Below, in pieces: positions 5,877-12,045 of a stretch of DNA of 12,045 bases; within the stretch, counting starts at the first letter, position 1; every line of letters starts with the position of its first letter. The stretch spans positions 1-12,045 of the forward strand of contig JAPLMC010000011.1 of NCBI GenBank assembly GCA_026387215.1. The letters run 5' to 3'. Made by a program: the position numbers and the translations under genes. Under the pieces are notes generated by a model. The model searched no databases and was not told the DNA's origin. It saw only the letters and a list, made by a program, of their open reading frames with translations. Source of the stretch: Candidatus Omnitrophota bacterium. Lineage in GTDB: Bacteria; Omnitrophota; Gorgyraeia; Gorgyraeales; Gorgyraeaceae.

Positions 5877-6593
5877 ATGTTAGGTAACTTAATAAATCTG
5901 CTTTACCCTGCCATATGCAGGGGATGTTCTAAAAAAATAGACAAATTTGACCGCAATATCTGCGATAATTGCGCAAAAAAAATAACAGAAAGACTCCCTC
6001 CTTTCTGTATAAAATGCGGCAGACAGCTTAAAGAAGGTTATAAATCAATAGCTACATGCCAGAACTGCGAAAAAGATAAGCCATTTTTTGACAGAGCTTG
6101 GTCAGTTTGCCATTACGATAATCTATTAAAAAATTTGATTCACGATTTCAAATATAAAAAAATAACCTCTCTTTCTACGGATTTTACGACTTTGATTATT
6201 AATTTCATGAAAAAACATCATATTGGAAAAGACAGCAATCTAATTCTATCCATACCAATGCACCCTAACAGATTATTCCAAAGAGAAATCAATCACGCCG
6301 ACATCTTAGCTAAGGCTTTAGGAAAAAATCTGGGCATTCCATATTCCAGAAATACGCTAAAGAAAATAAAAAACACATCTCTTCAGAGTAAACTTAAAAG
6401 AGACGCTAGGATAAAAAACCTGCGTTACAGTTTCTATTTAAAAAATAAATTAATTGTCCGCAACAAAAATATAATGCTCGTGGATGACCTTTTTACAACC
6501 GGCTCTACTGTTAATGAGTGTTCAAGACTTCTCAAAAATTCAGGCGCTGGATATGTTGAAGTAATCACCCTGGCGCGAGGAGACGTCTTATGA
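5877..6593 (+). CDS. ComF-family protein (double zinc finger plus phosphoribosyltransferase domain)
   Basis: This 238-aa protein has eight N-terminal cysteines in four CxxC pairs (C14/C17, C29/C32, C44/C47, C61/C64), fitting zinc binding. A type I phosphoribosyltransferase-like domain follows: RLFQREINHADILAKAL (132-148), QSKLKRDAR (170-178) and the PRPP loop VDDLFTTGST (202-211). This is the ComF/GntX architecture; ComFC is needed for DNA uptake in competent bacteria, but many carriers are not known to be competent. I start at ATG 5877, since MLGNLINLLYPAICRGC matches how family members begin and a -10 box sits just ahead. GTG 5826 would add 17 residues that overlap the promoter. The stop overlaps the lptF start as ATGA, so the two are translationally coupled. 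Confidence 0.93.
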   Translation: MLGNLINLLYPAICRGCSKKIDKFDRNICDNCAKKITERLPPFCIKCGRQLKEGYKSIATCQNCEKDKPFFDRAWSVCHYDNLLKNLIHDFKYKKITSLSTDFTTLIINFMKKHHIGKDSNLILSIPMHPNRLFQREINHADILAKALGKNLGIPYSRNTLKKIKNTSLQSKLKRDARIKNLRYSFYLKNKLIVRNKNIMLVDDLFTTGSTVNECSRLLKNSGAGYVEVITLARGDVL

Positions 6594-7684
6594 AAATACT
6601 GCGTCAATATATAATAAAAGAAATAATTGTCATGTTTTTATTTTCCCTCGCCATATTCACTTTTACCCTAGTAGTAGGGAATATTATAAAACTAGCAGAG
6701 CTTGTAATAAATAAAGGAGTTGATATAAGGCTCGTAGGCAAACTTTTTCTTTACCTGATACCGTTTTTATTGAGCTACACAATACCTATGTCCCTATTAA
6801 CTTCTGTGCTTCTAGTATTCGGCAGGCTCTCAGGAGACAATGAAATTGTCGCTATCCGCTCAAGCGGCATAAACATCTACAGGTTAAGTTTCCCCTTGAT
6901 TATAATAGGCCTCTTGTTCAGCCTTCTTTCAATAATACTAAATAACGATATAATACCAAACATGCATTTCGAATCCAGAAAAATCATAAAAAATATAGGC
7001 ATAAAAACGCCTGGGGCGTATCTCGAACCTGGCACATTTATAAAAAGTTTCAAGGGCTATATAATATTCATACATGAAATAGATAAAAATAAACTCAAAG
7101 GCGTGCGCATATATCAGCCGCAGAATGAACATTCTACGAGAACTATAATAGCTGAAAGAGGGGAGTTCATAACGGTTGACAATAATGCGATTAAGCTGAA
7201 GCTTGTAAACGGCACTAGCGACGAGCCTAATCCTAAAAATCCTATAAACTTCTATAAATTAAACTTCAAAACGTATTATATTACTCTGAACATAGATGAA
7301 TCAATAGCGCCCAGCGGATATACGGATAAAAAACCTAAAGAAATGAACTTCCGGGAAATAAAAAATGAAATTCAGCGTCTTGGAAAATATCATGTAGACA
7401 CGCCTTCGCTCATTACAGAATTTCACAGAAAGATTTCGATATCCTTTGCGAGCATAGTCTTTATAATTATAGGAATACCTCTGGGTATATTCACAAAACG
7501 CGGGGAAAAAACTATACAATTCGCCATAGCACTTGGAGTTATTGTGGTATTCTATCTATTAATGGCCATAAGCATAGCTCTATCTTTAAAAGGTATTGGG
7601 AGCCCGGTATTCTGGATGTATATGCCAAATATAATAATCGGCATAGCAGGAATAATCCTATTTAAAAAAACCACAGAATGTTGA
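6590..7684 (+). CDS. lptF: LptF/LptG-family LPS export permease, first of the pair
   Basis: This 364-aa inner-membrane protein has the YjgP/YjgQ layout: three N-terminal membrane segments (about 10-32, 50-78, 98-120), a periplasmic beta-jellyroll (about 125-270) and three C-terminal segments (about 284-303, 310-332, 338-358). Family marks are SLLTSVLLVFGRLSGDNEI, AIRSSGINIYR and the block EFHRKISISFASIVFIIIG with G-I-P-L-G-I-F-T-K-R-G. With LptG and the LptB ATPase it extracts lipopolysaccharide from the inner membrane and passes it to LptC/LptA. No lptA, lptB or lptC is in the window. F versus G is assigned mainly by order. The last codons and the TGA stop lie inside the 39-bp palindrome, so the exact C-terminus (TTEC) may be set by that element. 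Confidence 0.92.
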   Translation: MKILRQYIIKEIIVMFLFSLAIFTFTLVVGNIIKLAELVINKGVDIRLVGKLFLYLIPFLLSYTIPMSLLTSVLLVFGRLSGDNEIVAIRSSGINIYRLSFPLIIIGLLFSLLSIILNNDIIPNMHFESRKIIKNIGIKTPGAYLEPGTFIKSFKGYIIFIHEIDKNKLKGVRIYQPQNEHSTRTIIAERGEFITVDNNAIKLKLVNGTSDEPNPKNPINFYKLNFKTYYITLNIDESIAPSGYTDKKPKEMNFREIKNEIQRLGKYHVDTPSLITEFHRKISISFASIVFIIIGIPLGIFTKRGEKTIQFAIALGVIVVFYLLMAISIALSLKGIGSPVFWMYMPNIIIGIAGIILFKKTTEC

Positions 7685-7715
7685 CAAAACTTACATTGTA
7701 AGTTTTGTCAACATT
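7677..7715. repeat. 39-bp near-perfect palindrome across the lptF stop and up to the lptG start
   Basis: The left arm AATGTTGACAAAACTTACA (7677-7695) and its exact reverse complement (7697-7715) flank one central T. The 19-bp arms have no mismatch. The lptF TGA (7682-7684) is in the left arm and the lptG ATG begins at the next base after the right arm. There is no T-run after it, so it is not a typical intrinsic terminator. The RNA hairpin would leave no free Shine-Dalgarno for lptG; ribosomes ending lptF would open it, which suits translational coupling. A dispersed palindromic repeat or a binding site for a dimeric regulator are alternatives. Confidence 0.9.
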
Positions 7716-8816
7716 ATGAATATGCAAATACTGGATAAATACATAGCTAAATATTTTATATTACCTCTTTTGTACTGTCTAATGGTATTTATAGTGCTTT
7801 ACGTCATTATAGATCTCTTCGGCCGCCTGGATGAAGTACTGAAACAAAGTATTAACCTGGGGATACTATGGGAATACTACTTGTCAATGATACCTTTGAT
7901 CATCACGCAAACCGCTCCGGTGGCAAGCTTAATCTCCACCGTATACGTTCTTGGAACGCTGAATAAATACGGAGAAATAACAGCCATGCGCGCGGCAGGT
8001 ATAAACATATACAGGATACTAATGCCGTTTATCTATATAGGCTTGGCCGTAACAATACTAATATTCGGAATATCTGAAAAAATTCTGCCACAGAGCATGA
8101 GAATAGCAGAATCTATAAAAGAAAATTCTATGAACAATGCAGATAAAAACAAATCTGCTAACAAAAGAATAATATCTAATATCGCACTCTACGGCAAAAA
8201 TAATCGCCTCATATTCATAGACAACTTCGATCCATCTTCTAAAACCGCGATAGGCATCACCATACTAGAGCAGGACAAAAAAGACAGTGTTTCGCTAAAG
8301 ATAAACGCACAGGAAGCAAAATGGCTAGATGGAAAATGGATTTTTTCAAATATACTAATGTATAGATTGGATAACAAAGGGACAGTACTAGGCTCACCTG
8401 AATTTTTACAAGAAAAAACAATCGCTATGGAAAAACCTAAAGATCTTATATCGAAAGGCACAAATTATGAATATATGAGTTTTCACGATTTATTGAATTA
8501 TGTAAAGAATTTTTCTGAAACATCCCCCAAGTTAATCACAATGCTCCGTGTAGACCTGCATCAGAAAATAAGCTTTCCCTTTACAAGCCTCGTAGTAATT
8601 TTAATAGGGTCTGGGTTTGCATTGAAGGTAAGACAAAGAGGCAAGGCCACTGCTCTATTGGGGATAGGTATGAGCATTGTAATAGGATTTACCTATTATG
8701 CCTTTATGGCAAGTTGCATAGCCCTCGGTAAAAGCGGAACTCTTCCAGCATTCCTCTCAGCTCACTTGGCAAATATATTGTTCGGATTCGTAGGGATAAT
8801 ACTAATAAGAAATTAG
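7716..8816 (+). CDS. lptG: LptF/LptG-family LPS export permease, second of the pair
   Basis: This 366-aa protein is a paralogue of the preceding gene with the same layout: three N-terminal membrane segments (about 12-35, 55-80, 98-121), a periplasmic beta-rich domain (about 125-275) and three C-terminal segments (about 285-305, 312-332, 342-362). Shared family marks are TAPVASLISTVYVLGTLNKYGEI, AMRAAGINIYR and a DLHQKISFPFTSLVVILIG block followed by basic RQRGKA. It should form the heterodimeric membrane core of the LPS exporter with the first copy. ATG 7716 directly abuts the palindrome; ATG 7722 (MQILDKYI) also fits the family start. Neither has a Shine-Dalgarno, so translation probably relies on ribosomes arriving from lptF. 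The gene is convergent with ahcY. Confidence 0.92.
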   Translation: MNMQILDKYIAKYFILPLLYCLMVFIVLYVIIDLFGRLDEVLKQSINLGILWEYYLSMIPLIITQTAPVASLISTVYVLGTLNKYGEITAMRAAGINIYRILMPFIYIGLAVTILIFGISEKILPQSMRIAESIKENSMNNADKNKSANKRIISNIALYGKNNRLIFIDNFDPSSKTAIGITILEQDKKDSVSLKINAQEAKWLDGKWIFSNILMYRLDNKGTVLGSPEFLQEKTIAMEKPKDLISKGTNYEYMSFHDLLNYVKNFSETSPKLITMLRVDLHQKISFPFTSLVVILIGSGFALKVRQRGKATALLGIGMSIVIGFTYYAFMASCIALGKSGTLPAFLSAHLANILFGFVGIILIRN

Positions 8817-8832
8817 ACACAATCTGTCTAAT
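8812..8832. terminator. Hairpin between convergent lptG and ahcY, possible bidirectional terminator
   Basis: ATTAGACA (8812-8819), loop CAATC, TGTCTAAT (8825-8832): a perfect 8-bp stem. It overlaps the lptG TAG stop and lies 10 nt beyond the ahcY stop. On the minus strand it is followed by a T-rich stretch (TTTCTTATT), so it works better as a terminator for the metK-ahcY operon; on the plus strand no T-run follows. The stem is AT-rich and modest. Confidence 0.4.
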
Positions 8833-8842
8833 CTAATAGAAA

Positions 8843-10099
8843 TCAAGTTCCTATCTCCCATGAAGAAAGATACTTTTTCTGTTCAGGAGTGAGCATATCT
8901 ATCTGAACACCCATGCTTTTCAGCTTAAGCCTGGCTATTTCTCTATCTATTTCTACAGGCATTCTATAAACTTTATTATTCAACTTTTTATAGTTTTTTA
9001 CAAGATATTCTGCGGCAAGCGCTTGATTCGCAAAACTCATATCCATTACTGTAGCTGGATGACCTTCTGCGCAGGCAAGATTCACAAGCCTGCCTTCACC
9101 TAAAAGATTGATGCGCCTTCCATCTTTTAGAAGATACTCTTCAACATTGCTGCGAATAACCCGCTTCTTACTGCTTATCTTTTCAAGAGCTGGTATATCT
9201 ATCTCGACATTGAAATGGCCAGAGTTAGCTACTATAGCGCCGTCCTTCATTACCTTAAAATGTTCTTCTGCAATAACAGTTGTATTTCCTGTCAAGCTCA
9301 CAAATAAATCACCTTTTTTAGCAGCTTCCTTCATCGGCATTACTGAATAACCATCCATAACCGCTTCAAGCGCTTTCGTGGGGTCAATTTCCGTAATTAT
9401 TACATTTGCGCCCATACCTCTTGCGCGCATGGCAAATCCCCTGCCGCACCAGCCATAACCAAGCACAACCACGATTTTACCTGCTATCAGAATATTTGTA
9501 GCCCTAATAACGCCATCCACTGTTGACTGGCCTGTGCCGTAACGATTATCAAACAAATGTTTTGTGTCTGCGTCATTTACAGCGATTACAGGAAAAAGAA
9601 GTTTTTTATCCAGTTCCAGACTTCTGAGCCTTATTATTCCTGTAGTAGTCTCTTCTGTACTTCCAAACATGCCAGCCACAAGATGTTTTTTGGATTTATG
9701 GATTGTAGAGACAAGATCAGCTCCGTCATCCATTGTTATATGAGGCTCAATCGCCAGAGAACTTTCTATATGAGAATAATATACTTCATTATTTTCTCCT
9801 CTCCTGGCAAAAACAGGTATACTAAAATCTTTTACAAGAGACGCCGCTACATCATCCTGAGTGCTAAGAGGATTAGAAGCGCAAAGATTTACGTCTGCTC
9901 CGCCTGATTTCAAGGTATGCATTAAAACAGCTGTCTCTGTAGTTACATGAAGGCATGCGCTTATCTTTACACCCTTAAATGGTTTTTCTTTCAAAAATCG
10001 CTCTCTTATAAGTTTTAAAACAGGCATATTTTCATCTGCCCATTCTATCCTTAATTTTCCGGTAGGCGCTAACTTTATATCGCTGATATCGTGTTTCAT
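8843..10099 (-). CDS. ahcY: Adenosylhomocysteinase (S-adenosyl-L-homocysteine hydrolase)
   Basis: This 418-aa cytosolic NAD-dependent enzyme splits S-adenosylhomocysteine into adenosine and homocysteine, relieving product inhibition of methyltransferases. Expected active-site residues are present: the DDG of D124-G126, E149/E150 in GSTEETTTG, K180 and D184-N185 in NDADTKHLFDNRYG. The Rossmann NAD motif is GYGWCGRG (214-221), with TEIDP ending its second strand. GHFNVEID (294-301) and LLGEGRLVNLACAEGHP (332-348) are further signatures. It lacks the KYRY-type C-terminal tail of the eukaryotic and many proteobacterial enzymes and ends LTPEQKKYLSSWEIGT, as in the shorter archaeal/Thermotoga-like group. 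I prefer ATG 10099 (MKHDISDIKLAPTGKLRIEW), directly after the metK stop; GTG 10108 would overlap metK and add three residues. Confidence 0.97.
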   Translation of the reverse strand: MKHDISDIKLAPTGKLRIEWADENMPVLKLIRERFLKEKPFKGVKISACLHVTTETAVLMHTLKSGGADVNLCASNPLSTQDDVAASLVKDFSIPVFARRGENNEVYYSHIESSLAIEPHITMDDGADLVSTIHKSKKHLVAGMFGSTEETTTGIIRLRSLELDKKLLFPVIAVNDADTKHLFDNRYGTGQSTVDGVIRATNILIAGKIVVVLGYGWCGRGFAMRARGMGANVIITEIDPTKALEAVMDGYSVMPMKEAAKKGDLFVSLTGNTTVIAEEHFKVMKDGAIVANSGHFNVEIDIPALEKISSKKRVIRSNVEEYLLKDGRRINLLGEGRLVNLACAEGHPATVMDMSFANQALAAEYLVKNYKKLNNKVYRMPVEIDREIARLKLKSMGVQIDMLTPEQKKYLSSWEIGT

Positions 10100-10100
10100 T

Positions 10101-11264
10101 TTAGACACAGCCCTTTCTTAAGAGATCGACCTTGTCGGTTTCTTCCCAGGTAAAACCTTCTTCTGCTCTGCCAAAATGTCCATAGGCAGCTGTTTTTCTA
10201 TAAATAGGCTTAAGAAGATCCAATTCTGTTATTATGCCTCTAGGTGTAAGATCGAAATGCTCCCGTATTAGCATTGAGATCTTTTCTTCTGAAATCTTCC
10301 CAGTGCCAAACGTTTCCACCATTACTGCCAGCGGCTCTGCCTTTCCTATAACATACGCAAGCTGTATACAGCATTTCTTGGCAAGCCCTGCAGCCACTAT
10401 ATTTTTTGCTACATATCTCGCCATATACGCAGCTGAACGGTCAACCTTTGTGGGATCCTTACCTGAAAAAGCGCCTCCGCCATGCGGTATAACTCCTCCA
10501 TAAGTATCCACTATTATTTTTCTTCCTGTCATACCTGTGTCAGACTGCGGACCGCCTATTAAAAATTTTCCAGTCTGGTTTACATAATATTCTGTTTTTT
10601 CATCTGCAAGTTTACCAAGTATAGGTCTCGCTATTTTTTCTATAATCTCTTTTCTTGCTTTCTCAGTTATATGTTCTCCGCTTTTATCCAATATCTCTTC
10701 TGTGTGCTGGCACGCCAAAACCACTGAATTTATTCGAACAGCTTTACCATCTTTATATTCAACTGTTACCTGACTTTTAGAATCAGGCCCAAGATATTTT
10801 AGCACTTTGCTTCTTCTAATCTCAGCCATTTTTTTAACAAGTTTATGCGCCAGTATAATTGGTAACGGCATCAGTTCCTGTGTCTCATCGCAAGCATACC
10901 CAACCATAAAGCCTTGGTCGCCTGCCCCGCCTTTATCAACCCCCTGTGAAATGTCAGGAGACTGAGCATGTATTGTATTGACAACAGCGCACGTCTTGTA
11001 GTCCATTCCATATTTAGGATCCGTATACCCTATTTCTTTAACGACTTTTCTTGCGGTATTGATTACATCCACATAGGCAGTAGTGGTAATTTCTCCTCCC
11101 ACTATAATAAGACCCATTGTTACAAATGTCTCGCAAGCCACACGGCCCCTTGAATCCTGCCGTAATACCTCATCTAATATTGAATCTGAAATCTGATCGC
11201 ACAGCTTGTCTGGATGACCCTCCCCCACTGATTCCGAAGTTACGTAATACTTTCCCTTAGGCAT
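10101..11264 (-). CDS. metK: S-adenosylmethionine synthetase (methionine adenosyltransferase)
   Basis: This 387-aa cytosolic enzyme, of typical bacterial length, makes S-adenosylmethionine from ATP and methionine. Motifs are complete: SESVGEGHPDKLCDQISD (10-27, ATP/Mg2+ site), GGAGDQGFMVGYACDE (112-127), IGGPQSDTGMTGRKIIVDTY (236-255) and the P-loop-like GGGAFSGKDPTKVDRSA (262-278). Active tetramers are usual for the family. It starts 2 nt after the nucleotidyltransferase stop, with AGGAG about 11 nt ahead of the ATG, and leads directly into ahcY, so synthesis of the methyl donor and removal of its product are co-expressed. I see no SAM riboswitch inside the window: the gene is internal to an operon and the upstream leader lies beyond the right edge. 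Confidence 0.98.
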   Translation of the reverse strand: MPKGKYYVTSESVGEGHPDKLCDQISDSILDEVLRQDSRGRVACETFVTMGLIIVGGEITTTAYVDVINTARKVVKEIGYTDPKYGMDYKTCAVVNTIHAQSPDISQGVDKGGAGDQGFMVGYACDETQELMPLPIILAHKLVKKMAEIRRSKVLKYLGPDSKSQVTVEYKDGKAVRINSVVLACQHTEEILDKSGEHITEKARKEIIEKIARPILGKLADEKTEYYVNQTGKFLIGGPQSDTGMTGRKIIVDTYGGVIPHGGGAFSGKDPTKVDRSAAYMARYVAKNIVAAGLAKKCCIQLAYVIGKAEPLAVMVETFGTGKISEEKISMLIREHFDLTPRGIITELDLLKPIYRKTAAYGHFGRAEEGFTWEETDKVDLLRKGCV

Positions 11265-11266
11265 TT

Positions 11267-12016
11267 TTACTCTTTCTCCTTTCTGAATTCTTTATCAGCT
11301 TCTTCTAATGATTTTTTGTCCCCTATATCAAACCACTTTTTATCTTTAAACACGCAACCAAATACTGATTCTATTTTATAAAGCCATTCCAAGAAATAAC
11401 CCGGTGCGTCTTTTGCATTATCCGTTTCTCTATATCTCTTCATTATATCCAATTTTTCCTTTGGGAAAAAATAAAGACACATTGCCGCAAGAGTAGACAC
11501 TGGATTAGCAGGTTTTTCTTTAAAGTCAATGATCTTGCTATTTTTATCAATGGATACTATACCGTAACTAGATGCAAGAATCAAGTCTTTTATATCATAA
11601 AGGCCTATTGTAATGGAAGGCCTTTTCGAAATACAAAAATTTGTAAACTGAGAAAGGTCTGCCTTAAGAAGATTATCTCCGGCCAAAACCAATAGATCAT
11701 CTTTTATGTTTTTCTTTTCTATGACAAACTCTATATCTCCTGTGGCGCCCAGCCTGGTTTCGTTAGAGGTTGTGCCATCGTCTATGATTGTTATTTTCTT
11801 TGAACTTGAAAATTTTTGCTTCCATTCCTCAAAATTCTGATAGAACTTTTTATTTGTCACAATAAAAACCTCATCCAGATCTTTCAAGGGCTCAATAAGA
11901 TCAAATATGTATCCCATGACAGTTTTACCAGCTACTGGAAGCAGCGGCTTTGGAGTGTTTAATGTCAAAGGGTATAGCCTAGTAGCATATCCTGCAGCTA
12001 GCAATAGAACCTTCAT
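11267..12016 (-). CDS. Nucleotidyltransferase family protein (sugar-1-phosphate nucleotidyltransferase-like)
   Basis: This 249-aa cytosolic GT-A-fold enzyme is of the NTP_transferase type (RmlA/GlmU/HddC-like). The nucleotide-binding loop is LLAAGYATRLYPLT (5-18), where many relatives have GxGTRL; TPKPLLPVAGK (21-31) carries the pyrophosphorylase lysine K23. LAGDNL (111-116) holds the metal-binding D114, and FKEKP (165-169) and WFDIGD (228-233, second metal/sugar contact) follow. There is no acyltransferase hexapeptide repeat. It is expected to activate a sugar phosphate with an NTP for polysaccharide or glycan building; sugar and nucleotide are unknown. The ATG has AAGGAAG about 5 nt ahead. 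It is the most upstream visible gene of the leftward operon ending in metK and ahcY, a pairing with no obvious metabolic reason. Confidence 0.9.
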   Translation of the reverse strand: MKVLLLAAGYATRLYPLTLNTPKPLLPVAGKTVMGYIFDLIEPLKDLDEVFIVTNKKFYQNFEEWKQKFSSSKKITIIDDGTTSNETRLGATGDIEFVIEKKNIKDDLLVLAGDNLLKADLSQFTNFCISKRPSITIGLYDIKDLILASSYGIVSIDKNSKIIDFKEKPANPVSTLAAMCLYFFPKEKLDIMKRYRETDNAKDAPGYFLEWLYKIESVFGCVFKDKKWFDIGDKKSLEEADKEFRKEKE

Positions 12017-12030
12017 ACAATCTTCCTTAT

Positions 12031-12042
12031 AGTATTAATACT
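12031..12042. repeat. 12-bp perfect palindrome upstream of the nucleotidyltransferase gene
   Basis: AGTATTAATACT reads the same on both strands and lies 14 nt upstream of the nucleotidyltransferase ATG, just beyond its Shine-Dalgarno. It could be an operator for a dimeric regulator, but AT-rich palindromes of this length can arise by chance and the rest of the upstream region is outside the window. Confidence 0.3.
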
Positions 12043-12045
12043 CAA

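Noticed and set aside
7681..7709. TTGACA inside the 39-bp palindrome as a -35 for an internal lptG promoter
   Set aside because: No acceptable -10 lies 16-18 nt downstream; the hexamer is a by-product of the palindrome.
9557..9907. 116-aa plus-strand open frame rich in C, Y and F
   Set aside because: It is antisense to the conserved core of ahcY; the composition is what reverse reading of that gene gives, with no domain pattern.
11265..11300. Possible SAM riboswitch ahead of metK
   Set aside because: Only 2 nt separate metK from the upstream coding region, leaving no leader for a riboswitch.

Overview
The window is AT-rich and gene-dense. Its closely packed operons suggest a free-living diderm (Gram-negative-type) bacterium: there is a tandem pair of LptF/LptG lipopolysaccharide-export permeases, a lipobox lipoprotein with a peptidoglycan-binding domain, and a GT-C membrane glycosyltransferase. 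The gene mix and AT-richness would fit an uncultured lineage such as Omnitrophota, but that is inference; no rRNA or clade marker is present. I see no tRNA, rRNA, CRISPR array, transposase, phage gene or defence system.

Layout. (1) 1-712, minus: the N-terminal part of a GT-C glycosyltransferase that runs off the left edge, followed by a 274-nt gap with one candidate -10 box. (2) 987-5793, minus: a compact run transcribed leftward in the order TPR protein, PilZ protein, PG-binding lipoprotein, RluA-family pseudouridine synthase, CNNM/CBS (CorC-like) membrane protein, BaiN/HI0933 flavoprotein, then a 77-aa PC4-like small protein. Three junctions are ATGA overlaps. The last gene is separated by a palindromic element placed right at its Shine-Dalgarno. 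(3) 5794-5876: a divergent promoter region with two inverted copies of an extended -10 (TGCTATATT) lying only 8 and 6 nt before the two start codons, which suggests leaderless mRNAs. (4) 5877-8816, plus: ComF-family protein, LptF and LptG. A 39-bp near-perfect palindrome covers the lptF stop codon and ends at the lptG start. (5) 8843-12016, minus: nucleotidyltransferase, then metK, then ahcY, convergent with lptG across a short hairpin.

How the genes work together. MetK makes S-adenosylmethionine and AhcY removes S-adenosylhomocysteine, so region 5 is part of the methyl cycle, with a sugar-nucleotide-type transferase at its head. LptF and LptG together form the membrane core of the LPS extractor. 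The leftward operon joins a probable c-di-GMP sensor (PilZ) and a TPR scaffold to envelope and housekeeping enzymes; a shared pathway is not evident.

I did not find a clear undescribed multi-gene system. The most interesting signals are non-coding: the 39-bp lptF/lptG palindrome, the two-part palindrome at 1232-1304, and the mirrored leaderless promoters. The PC4-like 77-aa protein is the most interesting small gene.
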